A stretch of DNA of 64,000 nucleotides from Allobrachymonas sp. (GTDB lineage: Bacteria; Pseudomonadota; Gammaproteobacteria; Burkholderiales; Burkholderiaceae_C): assembly GCA_030529505.1 (NCBI GenBank), contig JAUMWT010000005.1, positions 1 through 64,000 of the forward strand, written 5' to 3'. The translations under genes were made by a program, and so were the position numbers. Shown piece by piece: positions 35,149 to 43,437 of this stretch; position 1 is the first letter of the stretch; every line of letters starts with the position of its first letter. The notes under the pieces were generated by a model. It was not told the origin of the DNA. It was given only the letters and a program-made list of their open reading frames with translations, and ran no database searches.

Positions 35149-35781
35149 TCAAGGCGCGGCGTTGACTACCTCGCTGCCAATGGCGTTGCGAATGGTGTGG
35201 GCAGCCTGGGCGCGTTCAGCCTGGCTGGCAAAGGGGCCAATCAGCACGCGCCAATTGCTGCCACGGGGCTGCACGCTCACCTGTTGCGCAAACTGCGGGG
35301 CTTGGCTGCGGATGCGGTTGGCAATGCCTTCGGCGCTGGTTTGGCTGGCAAAGGTGCCCGCTTGCAGATGCGGGCCGTTCAAGGTGGCCATGTGTGTGGC
35401 AGTACCCGCAGGTGAGATGGACGCGCCGCCTGCGCCAACACCTGCGTAGGCGTTGGGCTGGGTTCCGGCCTGGTTGCTGCCGGGTACACCAATTGTGGAG
35501 CCTACGGGCGCTTGGCCAGCAGGGGCAGCCACCAGGCGGCCATCGCTGTACATGCTGGATTCAACCACGGGCGCGCGCATGCTCACATCAGCCGGGGGCT
35601 GACCGTAGGTATTGCTGCCATAAGGCTGGCCGTACATGCCCGCCTGGCCTTCTGCACCGGGCTGCAATGAAACCGTTGAGCAGGCCGACAAAGCCGCCAA
35701 GCCCAGCAAGCTGCCACCCAGCAGCCCCAGGCGGCGGGGTTGCGAGCCAGCGGGGCGGGAAAAGAAGGCAAGGGCAGACAT
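35149..35781 (-). CDS. SPOR-domain lipoprotein
   Basis: A 210-residue lipoprotein precursor with a lipobox LSAC (Cys 34), a Gly/Pro/Ser-rich linker of about 100 residues and a C-terminal SPOR domain (QAGTFASQTSAEGIANRI to the end, with WRVLIGPF in the middle). SPOR domains bind denuded septal peptidoglycan. The pattern resembles RlpA, but the double-psi beta-barrel transglycosylase domain of RlpA is absent, so it is called only a SPOR lipoprotein. It is on the same strand as dinB and rodA, about 200 bases upstream of dinB. Confidence 0.8.
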   Translation of the reverse strand: MSALAFFSRPAGSQPRRLGLLGGSLLGLAALSACSTVSLQPGAEGQAGMYGQPYGSNTYGQPPADVSMRAPVVESSMYSDGRLVAAPAGQAPVGSTIGVPGSNQAGTQPNAYAGVGAGGASISPAGTATHMATLNGPHLQAGTFASQTSAEGIANRIRSQAPQFAQQVSVQPRGSNWRVLIGPFASQAERAQAAHTIRNAIGSEVVNAAP

Positions 35782-36272
35782 GGCAACAACTCCTGAAAAA
35801 GGAAAACGAAAGCATCCACTGCAAACCGGGCCAGCGTGAAACGGCCCGGCTGCGCAAATTCAATGCCTATTCTGCCACCGCTGTTTCCGGGCTTGATGGA
35901 TCCCTTGTGCCATCAGCTCTTGCGCCACCGTTGGGCGATTGTCTGGCGGAGCTTGCATGGCGAAGGCATGCGGTCTTTGCATACTTGTTGCTGCTTCTGT
36001 CTGCTTGCCGATGCGTTGAGCGCATCAGCATCCATGCGATGCATGTCCGCCTATCACCGCTTGAATCGCTCCGCATTGAAAAGACGTGCACAGCCCCGCT
36101 GATGCCGTCATGGGAAACGGCTTTGGTCGTACAAGTGGCTGGCAAACAGGCTGCGAGAATGCTGGCCGCGCCCAGTCATCGCGCATGCCAACTCTTGCAT
36201 GCGGTTTGCTTCTAAACCGATCCTTGAAGCGACCCCTCTGTTCATTCGACCAAAAACGCCCGGACTGTTTGT
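35782..36272. other. Intergenic stretch between SPOR lipoprotein and trmJ
   Basis: About 490 bases between two divergent genes. It should hold both promoters. No coding frame with a ribosome site and no repeat element was recognised. Confidence 0.45.
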
Positions 36273-37106
36273 ATGCATACCCGATTCATCCTGCTCAACA
36301 CCAGCCATGCCGGCAATGTGGGCGCTGTGGCGCGCGCCATGAAAGTCATGGGCTTTAACGATCTGGTGCTGGTGCAGCCCCGCTGGCCCGATGTCTTGCA
36401 GCGACCCGAGGCCATTGAGCGTGCCAGCGGCGCCACCGACGTGCTGGAGCAAGCCCGCATCGTGCAAAGCTGGGAAGAGGCCGTGCAGGGCATCGAATAC
36501 CTGTGCGCCACGGCCATGACGGCGCGCGACTTTGGCCCGCCCACCTTCGTGCCGCGCGCGCACTTTGCCGCTTTGGCCGCGCAGGCCGCAGCGGCTGCAC
36601 CCGGCGTGCAGAATCGCCCGGCCGCTGGGGCCAATCCATCAGCCGATCAAATGGCACATCAGGCCCCGCCGCCCCTGCGCAGCATGGGGCTGGTGTTTGG
36701 TTGCGAGCGGTATGGCATGCACAACGATCAGGTCTATCGCTGCCACGCCTGCTTGCGCATTCCCACCCACCCTGCCTATGGCTCGCTCAACCTGGCTGCA
36801 GCCGTGCAACTGCTGGCCTACGAATGGCGGCAGGCGCTGGGCGGGTTTGACGAGCCGGCCGCCACTGCCGCGGAGCACGCCCCCCGCCGGGCCGATGCCG
36901 CGCAGGTGCAAGGCATGCTGGCGCATTGGGAGCAGGCCCTGGTGGCGCTGGAGTTTCTCGACCCTCAAACACCGCGCAAACTCATGCCGCGCTTGCAGCA
37001 GCTGTTTCACCGCGCGACGCTGCAAGAAGAAGAAATCCACATCCTGCGCGGCATTGCGCGGGCGATGATGCGTGCAGGAAAGAAGAGCGCCGATAAAGCT
37101 GATTGA
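36273..37106 (+). CDS. trmJ: tRNA (cytidine/uridine-2'-O-)-methyltransferase TrmJ
   Basis: SPOUT methyltransferase that 2'-O-methylates position 32 of several tRNAs. The 277-residue protein starts with FILLNTSHAGNVGAVARAM, has ATAMTARDFGPP, and the knot-forming motifs LVFGCERYGM and IPTHPAYGSLNLAAAVQLL. The C-terminal 75 residues form the helical dimerisation extension. An Ala/Pro-rich insert of about 25 residues lies between the RDFGPP and LVFGCERYGM motifs. It is the last typical-GC gene before the AT-rich island. Confidence 0.92.
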   Translation: MHTRFILLNTSHAGNVGAVARAMKVMGFNDLVLVQPRWPDVLQRPEAIERASGATDVLEQARIVQSWEEAVQGIEYLCATAMTARDFGPPTFVPRAHFAALAAQAAAAAPGVQNRPAAGANPSADQMAHQAPPPLRSMGLVFGCERYGMHNDQVYRCHACLRIPTHPAYGSLNLAAAVQLLAYEWRQALGGFDEPAATAAEHAPRRADAAQVQGMLAHWEQALVALEFLDPQTPRKLMPRLQQLFHRATLQEEEIHILRGIARAMMRAGKKSADKAD

Positions 37107-37229
37107 TTGATGACCGTATTCCAGAAAATGAAAAAGTCGCGGGCGAAGTGATTGAGTGAAATCAAAGTGCCAAGGCGAATTGCTGCTACGCGGGATAGAT
37201 GCTTCCAAGATGTATTTACTGCCATTCAA

Positions 37230-38198
37230 ATGAGCCAAAGACCCAATAATCTTGACACCACATTGCTGGCCATCGAGTTACTACGCCGTATCCCTCGTCA
37301 CCGAAAAATCACGGCGTCCGAATTGCGTCAAAGCCTATTGGAAAGTGGATTTGATCGCGATTTGCGCACCATTCAACGCCATTTGGAAACCTTGGCGGCG
37401 CATTTCGAGGATTTGGAATGTGACACGAGAAGCAAGCCCTACGGCTATTGCTGGAAAAGTCACAGTCATGGCCTGAGCCTACCGCTGCTGAACGAACAAG
37501 AGTCTCTCTTGTTGATGCTGGCCAAAGAGCATTTAGCGCAGCTGCTGCCCAGCAGCGTATTGAGCTTCATGCAGCCATTTTTCGAGCAAGCGCACCGTAA
37601 GTTGGCTGACGCAGGCGATAAGCCTGAACGGGCCTGGCTGGGCAAGGCGGCTGTGGTGCCAACCAGCCAGCCCTTGCTGCCCCCGAAGCTGATGGACGGT
37701 GTGCTGGAAGAGGTCAGCACGGCGCTATTTCGCAACTGCAAGCTAGATGTGGTGTATCGCAATCAGCAGGGTGTTGAATACAAGCGGCGTGTTTGTCCGC
37801 TGGCCTTGGCTCAGCAAGGCAGCGCTTTGTATTTGGTGGTGTTGTTCGAGGGGTATACCGACCTCAGGCATCTGGCGCTGCATCGTCTTCAATCAGCAGA
37901 GGTCACTCCTTATGTTTTCGATCGCCCTGAAGGCTTTGACTTCAAAGAGCATATCGACTCCGGCGGATTTGGCTTTGGCACCAGTCAGCATATTTGCTTG
38001 CGTTTTTCCATCACGCGCAGTGCCGGCTTTCACTTGACGGAAACCCCTCTGTCGCCAAATCAGCAAATTCTGGAAGAAAGCGAGGAGCACTACCGCTTTC
38101 AAGCCAGCCTGATGGATAGCAGCATGCTGGATTGGTGGATCAGAAAGTTTGGGGATGATGTTTGGGATGTGGAGAAAGACGCCATCGTTGAAGACTGA
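37230..38198 (+). CDS. WYL-domain transcriptional regulator
   Basis: A 322-residue regulator with an N-terminal winged helix (about residues 5-75: LLRRIPRHRKITASELRQ, then RDLRTIQRHLETL) and a C-terminal WYL/WCX ligand-sensing region (FRNCKLDVVYRNQQGVEYKRRVCPLALAQQ is the WYL-like barrel in pieces). Such regulators often repress phage-defence operons. The frame is open from a TTG at 37152, but the ATG at 37230 fits the fold better; neither has a strong ribosome site. It is the first gene of a four-gene, low-GC run on the plus strand. Confidence 0.85.
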   Translation: MSQRPNNLDTTLLAIELLRRIPRHRKITASELRQSLLESGFDRDLRTIQRHLETLAAHFEDLECDTRSKPYGYCWKSHSHGLSLPLLNEQESLLLMLAKEHLAQLLPSSVLSFMQPFFEQAHRKLADAGDKPERAWLGKAAVVPTSQPLLPPKLMDGVLEEVSTALFRNCKLDVVYRNQQGVEYKRRVCPLALAQQGSALYLVVLFEGYTDLRHLALHRLQSAEVTPYVFDRPEGFDFKEHIDSGGFGFGTSQHICLRFSITRSAGFHLTETPLSPNQQILEESEEHYRFQASLMDSSMLDWWIRKFGDDVWDVEKDAIVED

Positions 38199-38271
38199 TG
38201 CTTGCGACGCATGTTGTCGCAAGCGCTCATAAACTGCTATCAACGGGTTGGAAAGTTTTCAGGAGAGAAGT

Positions 38272-39003
38272 GTGTTGTCAGCCGTATTGAATGGAAAAAG
38301 AAGAGGCAGCGGCCTGTTTGGGCGCGATTTCTTGTTGGGAGATACAGAAGGCGCAGAGGATTTGTTAACGGCCAGTGTTTTTGAACGTTTGGCCTACTTG
38401 TCCGATAAGGTGTTCAAGGATGTGATGAGCCATTTGCTGGGTGAAGAAAATGTGCCTGGCACGTTGCAAGAAATGACTTTTTGGCCTTCTTGGGAAAGTT
38501 CCAATGGCCGAAGGGTTGAGCCAGATGTGGTTTTGAAGTGCGCTGGGCGAGTTGTTATTGTTGAAGCTAAGCGTTACGATGGTGTTGAGCAGCAATATGC
38601 CGATCAACTGGTTAATGAATTGAGTGCTGCGGAGAAAAAAGGAATTGTTCAGCCGATTTTATTGGCTGTAGGCGGTATGCGCAATGATGGCAAAGAAGAA
38701 GCGGATCGAATGAGGCAAGAGGTATCTGCGGCTTTGAATGATCAATACGAATACGATTTTGAATACGATTTGGTTTTTAGAAGCTGGAGGCAGCTTTATG
38801 CATCTTTTGCTGAAGCTGTACGCAAGCGTCCAGAAAATTCTGGTTTGCAAAGAATTTTGAAAGATGTAGAGCAGGCTTATGATTGGCACGGTGTGCGCCA
38901 TCAAGAGCGGCGCTGGTTGAAAGATTTGAAGCCTGTTGCTATTTGTGTTGATGGCTATTTTACGGGATTTGATTGGTTTTTGGGCGATAAATCAAGAGGT
39001 TGA
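38272..39003 (+). CDS. PD-(D/E)XK nuclease-like protein of a putative defence cassette
   Basis: A 243-residue protein without a recognised name. The segment EPDVVL at 84-89 followed by VVIVEAKR at 94-101 fits the PD-(D/E)XK nuclease core (Asp 85, Glu 98, Lys 100), and QQYADQLVNEL after it resembles the following helix. The start is taken as GTG (38272), six bases after AGGAG; a TTG at 38275 is equally near. Base composition drops well below the window average. It follows the WYL regulator by about 75 bases and precedes an unknown gene by 22 bases. DNA cleavage is inference from motifs only. Confidence 0.65.
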   Translation: MLSAVLNGKRRGSGLFGRDFLLGDTEGAEDLLTASVFERLAYLSDKVFKDVMSHLLGEENVPGTLQEMTFWPSWESSNGRRVEPDVVLKCAGRVVIVEAKRYDGVEQQYADQLVNELSAAEKKGIVQPILLAVGGMRNDGKEEADRMRQEVSAALNDQYEYDFEYDLVFRSWRQLYASFAEAVRKRPENSGLQRILKDVEQAYDWHGVRHQERRWLKDLKPVAICVDGYFTGFDWFLGDKSRG

Positions 39004-39025
39004 AAATTTAATTATAGAGGAAAAA

Positions 39026-39703
39026 ATGTCTGATCAATTGAAAAAAGCTCTGCTGAATGTGAGAAAGGCCTATGCCTTGCTTGAAGATTATCAACAAAGG
39101 GTTGTGGAGTTGATGGACTTTGTTCGTGGTGAGCTTGGTGCTATACGCTATAACTATAGATCCCATAGTGGGTTGGGTAAATACTTTGATAATATATATT
39201 CAGAAAATGATGCTGGACGTTTGTTTTTGCCTTTTATGGATGTTTCTTTTTTATGGTTAAATGGTGGCGGCAAAGATAAGCATGGGGATGCTTATAATCA
39301 TCAGCCTGGCGACTTGTTGATAGATGCGCGTGTGTGCAGCAATACGGCAAACTGTTGGCCAAGTTTTAAGAGAAATTTGCAAAAAGAAGAAGAGAGTAGA
39401 TTGCCCCAGCAAGGGAGTAGTGAGCTAAGATTATATGTGTTGCAACGTATCACTGCTGCTTCGGATAAATATAATTGGCGTGACGATGTTTGGTGGTATA
39501 TTGAACCTGATGAGTATAATAAATTCAATGAACTGATAAATTGTCGAAGGCATGAGGGAAAATATCAGATGTATGCTGAATCTTTTGATTTGGAGAATTT
39601 GGGTGATGAGAAGGCTGTGCGTGATGTCATGAATGGCTTCAAGCAAAGGGTCATGAAGGCTTTTCGACCCAAATGCCCGGTCAATCGATTCGAGGCCGAA
39701 TGA
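39026..39703 (+). CDS. Hypothetical protein in the AT-rich cassette
   Basis: A 225-residue soluble protein I do not recognise. It starts with a helical region (KALLNVRKAYALLEDYQQR), then an aromatic-rich part with LFLPFMDVSFLWLNGG and DDVWWYIEPDEYNKF. The ATG at 39026 has AGAGG six bases upstream. It is the most AT-rich gene of the window. It is followed by a terminator hairpin with neisserial-uptake-like arms. The tight spacing after the nuclease-like gene (22 bases) suggests the two proteins work together. Confidence 0.7.
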   Translation: MSDQLKKALLNVRKAYALLEDYQQRVVELMDFVRGELGAIRYNYRSHSGLGKYFDNIYSENDAGRLFLPFMDVSFLWLNGGGKDKHGDAYNHQPGDLLIDARVCSNTANCWPSFKRNLQKEEESRLPQQGSSELRLYVLQRITAASDKYNWRDDVWWYIEPDEYNKFNELINCRRHEGKYQMYAESFDLENLGDEKAVRDVMNGFKQRVMKAFRPKCPVNRFEAE

Positions 39704-39729
39704 TTTAGATTGCGCATTGCTTGTCATAG

Positions 39730-39761
39730 CCGTCTGGAGCGAATGCTTCAGACGGTTTTTT
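39730..39761 (+). terminator. Terminator with DNA-uptake-sequence-like arms
   Basis: An 11-bp stem CCGTCTGGAGC / GCTTCAGACGG (one G-U pair, loop GAAT) followed by six T. Read outward, the right arm gives ACCGTCTGAA and the left gives GCCGTCTGGA, each one base from the neisserial uptake core GCCGTCTGAA. It ends the transcript of the two preceding genes. Confidence 0.8.
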
Positions 39762-39856
39762 GTGTTCGCGCTCTGTGCGACACGGTTTGTCGCATGCCTG
39801 TAGATAATTTCCTTGTTTCGTGAGCGGTGTGTTTGTTTTGAGGCAAGGAGGCCAGA

Positions 39857-41041
39857 TTGGAAAAGAAGATCAAGTTGAAGCCAGCCAGTGTCAGTGCTTA
39901 CAGCGAGCGTGTGATCTTGCAAATTCTGTTCAAACACGGAGGCTGGGCGCATTTTTGCAGTGATCGTTTCGTGATAAGAGCCGCAGAGCTTGCCTTGGCG
40001 CTGGGCTTGCCATCTGACTTGAAGCTGGAAGAGATGGGCACCCTCAAGGCTGTGAGGGCTGCCCTGCAAGCCCGCTATCAAGCGCTGAAGTTGAAACGAC
40101 AAGCGCAGCCAGACAAAGAGCGGATACAGCTGGAAAAAAACCTGTTGGCCGTTGCGGCCAGCCTGCATTTGAGCGAGGTGGAGCTAGCCATATTGCGTTT
40201 GGCCGCTTATATGCAGATTGAGCAGCCATTGAAAGACGCGCTGAACCTTGTTGGCAATCAAATAGATCGTCGCCGTTTTTGCAATCTGCTGGCCGGCCTG
40301 GTGCAACAACCTTTTGATGCAATCCGAGTGGCTTTGAACGAGCAAGAAAAGTTGATGCGTTTTGGTTTGCTGGATCGCAATCGCCACAACAGAGACTTTG
40401 ACGATCATCTTCAATGGGGTGAGGCGCTGGACGTGGATAAGCTGGATGTGCATCCATTCAGTGAAGAGGCTTTGCTGAAACGGGTGTTGACGGCGAGTGC
40501 CCCTTCATCACTCAACTGGAAAGACTTTGAGCATATTGCACCGATGGCCAATCGTGCGCGTGATTATTTGAATGCGGCTTACCAAACGCATCGCAAAGGG
40601 GTGAATTTGTTGTTATACGGCGCACCCGGAACAGGCAAAACCGAATTTGCCAGTTTGCTTGCACAGCAGCTGAATGTAGCTTGCTTTACCTTGAGCAGCA
40701 TGGATGAAGATGAGGATCTGCTTTCAGGCAAGCGCAAGTTGAAGAGTGCGCAATTGGCGCAGGCTTTGCTGCTGGGGCAGCGCGCTTTGCTGATTTTTGA
40801 CGAGGTGGAAGATGTGTTTGCTGGTGATTTGTTCAGGCGCTCGGTTGCGCAAGAGCATAAAGCCTGGATGAATCAGTTTCTGGAAAGCAATGTGGTGCCA
40901 ATGGTATGGATTTCCAATGACGTGCATTGCATGGATGATGCATTTATACGCCGATTTGATCTCGTTATCGAGATGCCAGACATACCTTATCAAAACAAAC
41001 TGTCATTGATTAAAAGCCTATCTAGTCAGCAGTTGGAATAG
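39857..41041 (+). CDS. Double AAA+ ATPase, N-terminal part, ended by in-frame TAG
   Basis: Reading starts at TTG 39857 with a perfect ribosome site (AAGGAGG, five bases upstream). The first 250 residues are helical and of unknown fold; then an AAA+ module with Walker A GAPGTGKTEF at about 255-263, Walker B LLIFDEVEDVF at 311-321, and sensor WISNDVHCMDDAFIRRFD. The frame stops at a TAG (41039-41041, codon 395) in what looks like the hinge to a second AAA+ module that continues in the same frame. The product made is probably a truncated, one-module protein unless the TAG is read through. Confidence 0.8.
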   Translation: MEKKIKLKPASVSAYSERVILQILFKHGGWAHFCSDRFVIRAAELALALGLPSDLKLEEMGTLKAVRAALQARYQALKLKRQAQPDKERIQLEKNLLAVAASLHLSEVELAILRLAAYMQIEQPLKDALNLVGNQIDRRRFCNLLAGLVQQPFDAIRVALNEQEKLMRFGLLDRNRHNRDFDDHLQWGEALDVDKLDVHPFSEEALLKRVLTASAPSSLNWKDFEHIAPMANRARDYLNAAYQTHRKGVNLLLYGAPGTGKTEFASLLAQQLNVACFTLSSMDEDEDLLSGKRKLKSAQLAQALLLGQRALLIFDEVEDVFAGDLFRRSVAQEHKAWMNQFLESNVVPMVWISNDVHCMDDAFIRRFDLVIEMPDIPYQNKLSLIKSLSSQQLE

Positions 41042-41923
41042 CATGAAGCGCGTTATCTGGCTAAGCAGCAAGGCGTTACACCGGCCATGCTGGCGCGCAG
41101 CTTTCAGGTGGCATCTTCATTGAAAAATTCCGGGACGGGTTTTGGCGGGCATGTATTCAGCTTGCTTAATCAAACCTTGCGAGCGCAGGGTAAAAAGAAG
41201 TTGCAGCAACCGCGTGCTCTGCAAGCAAATTACAGCTTGGATTATGTGACGTGCGAAGACGATTTGGAAAAAATCAGCCTTGGCTTGCTGAACAACCCAC
41301 ATGCGCGCATTTGCTGTTACGGCCCACCTGGCACCGGAAAAACGGCTTGGGCCAATTGGTTGGGTGAGCAGTTAGGGATGCCTGTATTGTTAAAGCAGGG
41401 GTCGGACTTGCTGGGAGTGTATGTGGGTGAAACAGAGAAAAATATTGTAGACGCTTTTGAGCAAGCAACAGAGCAGAATATGCTGCTGGTGCTGGATGAA
41501 GTAGACAGCTTTTTATTTGCGCGTGATGGTGCTGAGCGCAGCTGGGAGCGCAGCATGGTGAATGAAATGCTGACACAAATCGAGCGCTTTGATGGACTAC
41601 TGGTGGTTTCGACTAATTTGATGCATCAATTGGATTACGCTGCTTTACGGCGTTTTGATTTGAAGATTCGTTTTTCTTATTTGAAAGAAAAACAGTTGCT
41701 GTTATTGGCACGTCAGCAAGCCGGTCAATTAGGCTTGCCAAATTTATCTGATGAACAAGAGGAGCGCTTGAAGCAGATGCATCAGCTTGCACCAGGGGAT
41801 TTTTCGGCAATTGCACGGAGGCATCGATTTGCAGTTTTTGATGATGTGGATGCATGGATTGATGCACTGGTGAAAGAGTGTGAGTTAAAACCTCAAGAGT
41901 CAAGAAAAATGGGATTCATGTAA
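41042..41923 (+). pseudogene. Double AAA+ ATPase, C-terminal part, after in-frame TAG
   Basis: The same frame as the preceding gene continues without another stop: HEARYLAKQQGVTPAMLARS, then a second AAA+ module with Walker A GPPGTGKTAWA, Walker B LLVLDEVDSFLFARDG and an LRRFDLKIRF sensor region. Without the TAG the protein would be 688 residues with two ATPase modules. An internal ATG at 41087 exists but has no ribosome site. The stop is most simply a nonsense mutation; a sequencing error or suppression are alternatives. Confidence 0.75.
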
Positions 41924-41993
41924 ATATGGCTAGGGGTATTTTTAAAATGCTCGAGAATAAGTTGGATGTGGAACGATTGAAAAATAAGGGTAT

Positions 41994-43292
41994 ATGGTGT
42001 TAAGTCTTCCCCTGCCTTATGTGTCGGCCGTCTTGCAGGCGTTGTTGGCGGCGTTGTTGCTGCAGCGGCGGGGCGATGCACGCACCATCGGCTTTGTTGC
42101 GCTCAGCGCCTGCATGGCCTTGCTGGTGGGGCTGCGCTGGAGCTTTCCGCACCCCTATCTGTGGTTTGCCGTGGCTTTGGTGTCGAGCGTGCAAGCGCCC
42201 TTGGCGTGGTTGTGTTTTGATCGCCCAAGTGGTGGTGCAACAGGCGCTGCGCTACCCGCTTACGTGTCCGCCCGCGCACCCTTTTCGACTTTGTGTATCA
42301 GCCGTTGGTTGCCTTGGTTGGCAGCAGCGCTCACAGCGGTTTTGCTGTGGGCCGGTCCGGCGTATTGGCATGGGGTGGAGTTGTTGCTGGTGGCGTTCTA
42401 CCTGGGCTACGGCGGTGCTTTGCTGGGCTTGGGCTGGGGCCAGCATGCGCGGTTTGATGCCTTGCGCCTGTCGCAAGTGCCCGATTTGCGACGGGCGGCC
42501 ATCTGGGCGGGCTGGGCCTTGTTGTTCAACGGCGTGCTGGAAGGGCTGATTGGCCTGGATTACTGGCTGCATGCGGGCCGCCATGCGCCTGTGCTGGTGG
42601 GTGTGGCGCACGGGCTGCTTTTGCCCTTGCTGCTGTATGGCGTGTGGTGTGCGGGGCGGGTGTTTGCGCCAAGCGACGCGGTGTTTGCGGCTTCTTCAAC
42701 TCCAGCAACGGCCCGATTGCCTCTGTCTGCAGCGCCTGCCGATGTGTCAATGGCTACATCCGTGGGCACTGTTGACGCAGCAAACCGAGCAGGAGAAAGC
42801 GCTGAATCAGCTGCCGATGCTGTGCCATTGGCAGCCAACAACGGCGCGGCCCAAGAAACTGTGGTGAATCACGGCACGGCTGATAACGATGCTGCCACGA
42901 TTGCGCGGTTGACGGAGTTGGTGCAAGCGCATGAGCTGTTTCGTGATCCGGATTTGAGTTTGATCAAACTGGCGCGGCGCATGGGTGTGCCGGCGCGCGA
43001 ATTGTCGGCGGCAGTCAACCGGCACTGCGGCCAGAACGTGGCGCAATGGGTCAATGCTTTTCGCATTGCGGCGGCTTGCCAGCAGTTGGCGAGTAGTGAT
43101 GCGCCCATCAGCGTCGTGATGTTGGATTGCGGCTTCTTCACCAAGTCCAATTTCAACCGCGAATTTCGCCGTCACACGGGGCTAAGCCCCAGCGCCTACC
43201 GGCAACAACAGATGCATGATCAGGCCAATGCTGTTGCTGACGAAGCGGAGCCGTCTTCGCCAGCCACGCCAACTGTTCCAAAGCCGTTTTGA
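41994..43292 (+). CDS. AraC-family regulator with hydrophobic N-terminal sensor
   Basis: A 432-residue protein. The first 220 residues contain about six or seven hydrophobic segments typical of membrane-embedded sensors, followed by a low-complexity linker of about 80 residues and a C-terminal AraC-type double helix-turn-helix (ELSAAVNRHCGQNVAQWVNAF, then VMLDCGFFTKSNFNREFRRHTGLSPSAYR). The ATG at 41994 has AAGGG upstream. Base composition returns to the genome norm here, marking the end of the AT-rich cassette. The target genes are unknown; the convergent esterase gene is not an obvious target. Confidence 0.85.
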   Translation: MVLSLPLPYVSAVLQALLAALLLQRRGDARTIGFVALSACMALLVGLRWSFPHPYLWFAVALVSSVQAPLAWLCFDRPSGGATGAALPAYVSARAPFSTLCISRWLPWLAAALTAVLLWAGPAYWHGVELLLVAFYLGYGGALLGLGWGQHARFDALRLSQVPDLRRAAIWAGWALLFNGVLEGLIGLDYWLHAGRHAPVLVGVAHGLLLPLLLYGVWCAGRVFAPSDAVFAASSTPATARLPLSAAPADVSMATSVGTVDAANRAGESAESAADAVPLAANNGAAQETVVNHGTADNDAATIARLTELVQAHELFRDPDLSLIKLARRMGVPARELSAAVNRHCGQNVAQWVNAFRIAAACQQLASSDAPISVVMLDCGFFTKSNFNREFRRHTGLSPSAYRQQQMHDQANAVADEAEPSSPATPTVPKPF

Positions 43293-43419
43293 TAGCGCTT
43301 TTTGACGGTCGGTTCTTTGACGCAGGAATCAGGCGTCCAGCCCTTTGTCCCCAAAGGCTGGGCGTTGCCAGCGCTTGCTAGTTGGTAAAGGCTGCTGGCC
43401 GCCGCGGAGGGCGGCTTCA

Positions 43420-43436
43420 GAGCCTGTTCACGATTC
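43420..43436. repeat. Single end of the miniature element family
   Basis: GAGCCTGTTCACGATTC matches the terminal repeat of the miniature elements in this window and directly abuts the stop codon of the hydrolase gene. No partner end is visible nearby, so it is a remnant. Confidence 0.5.
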
Positions 43437-43437
43437 T

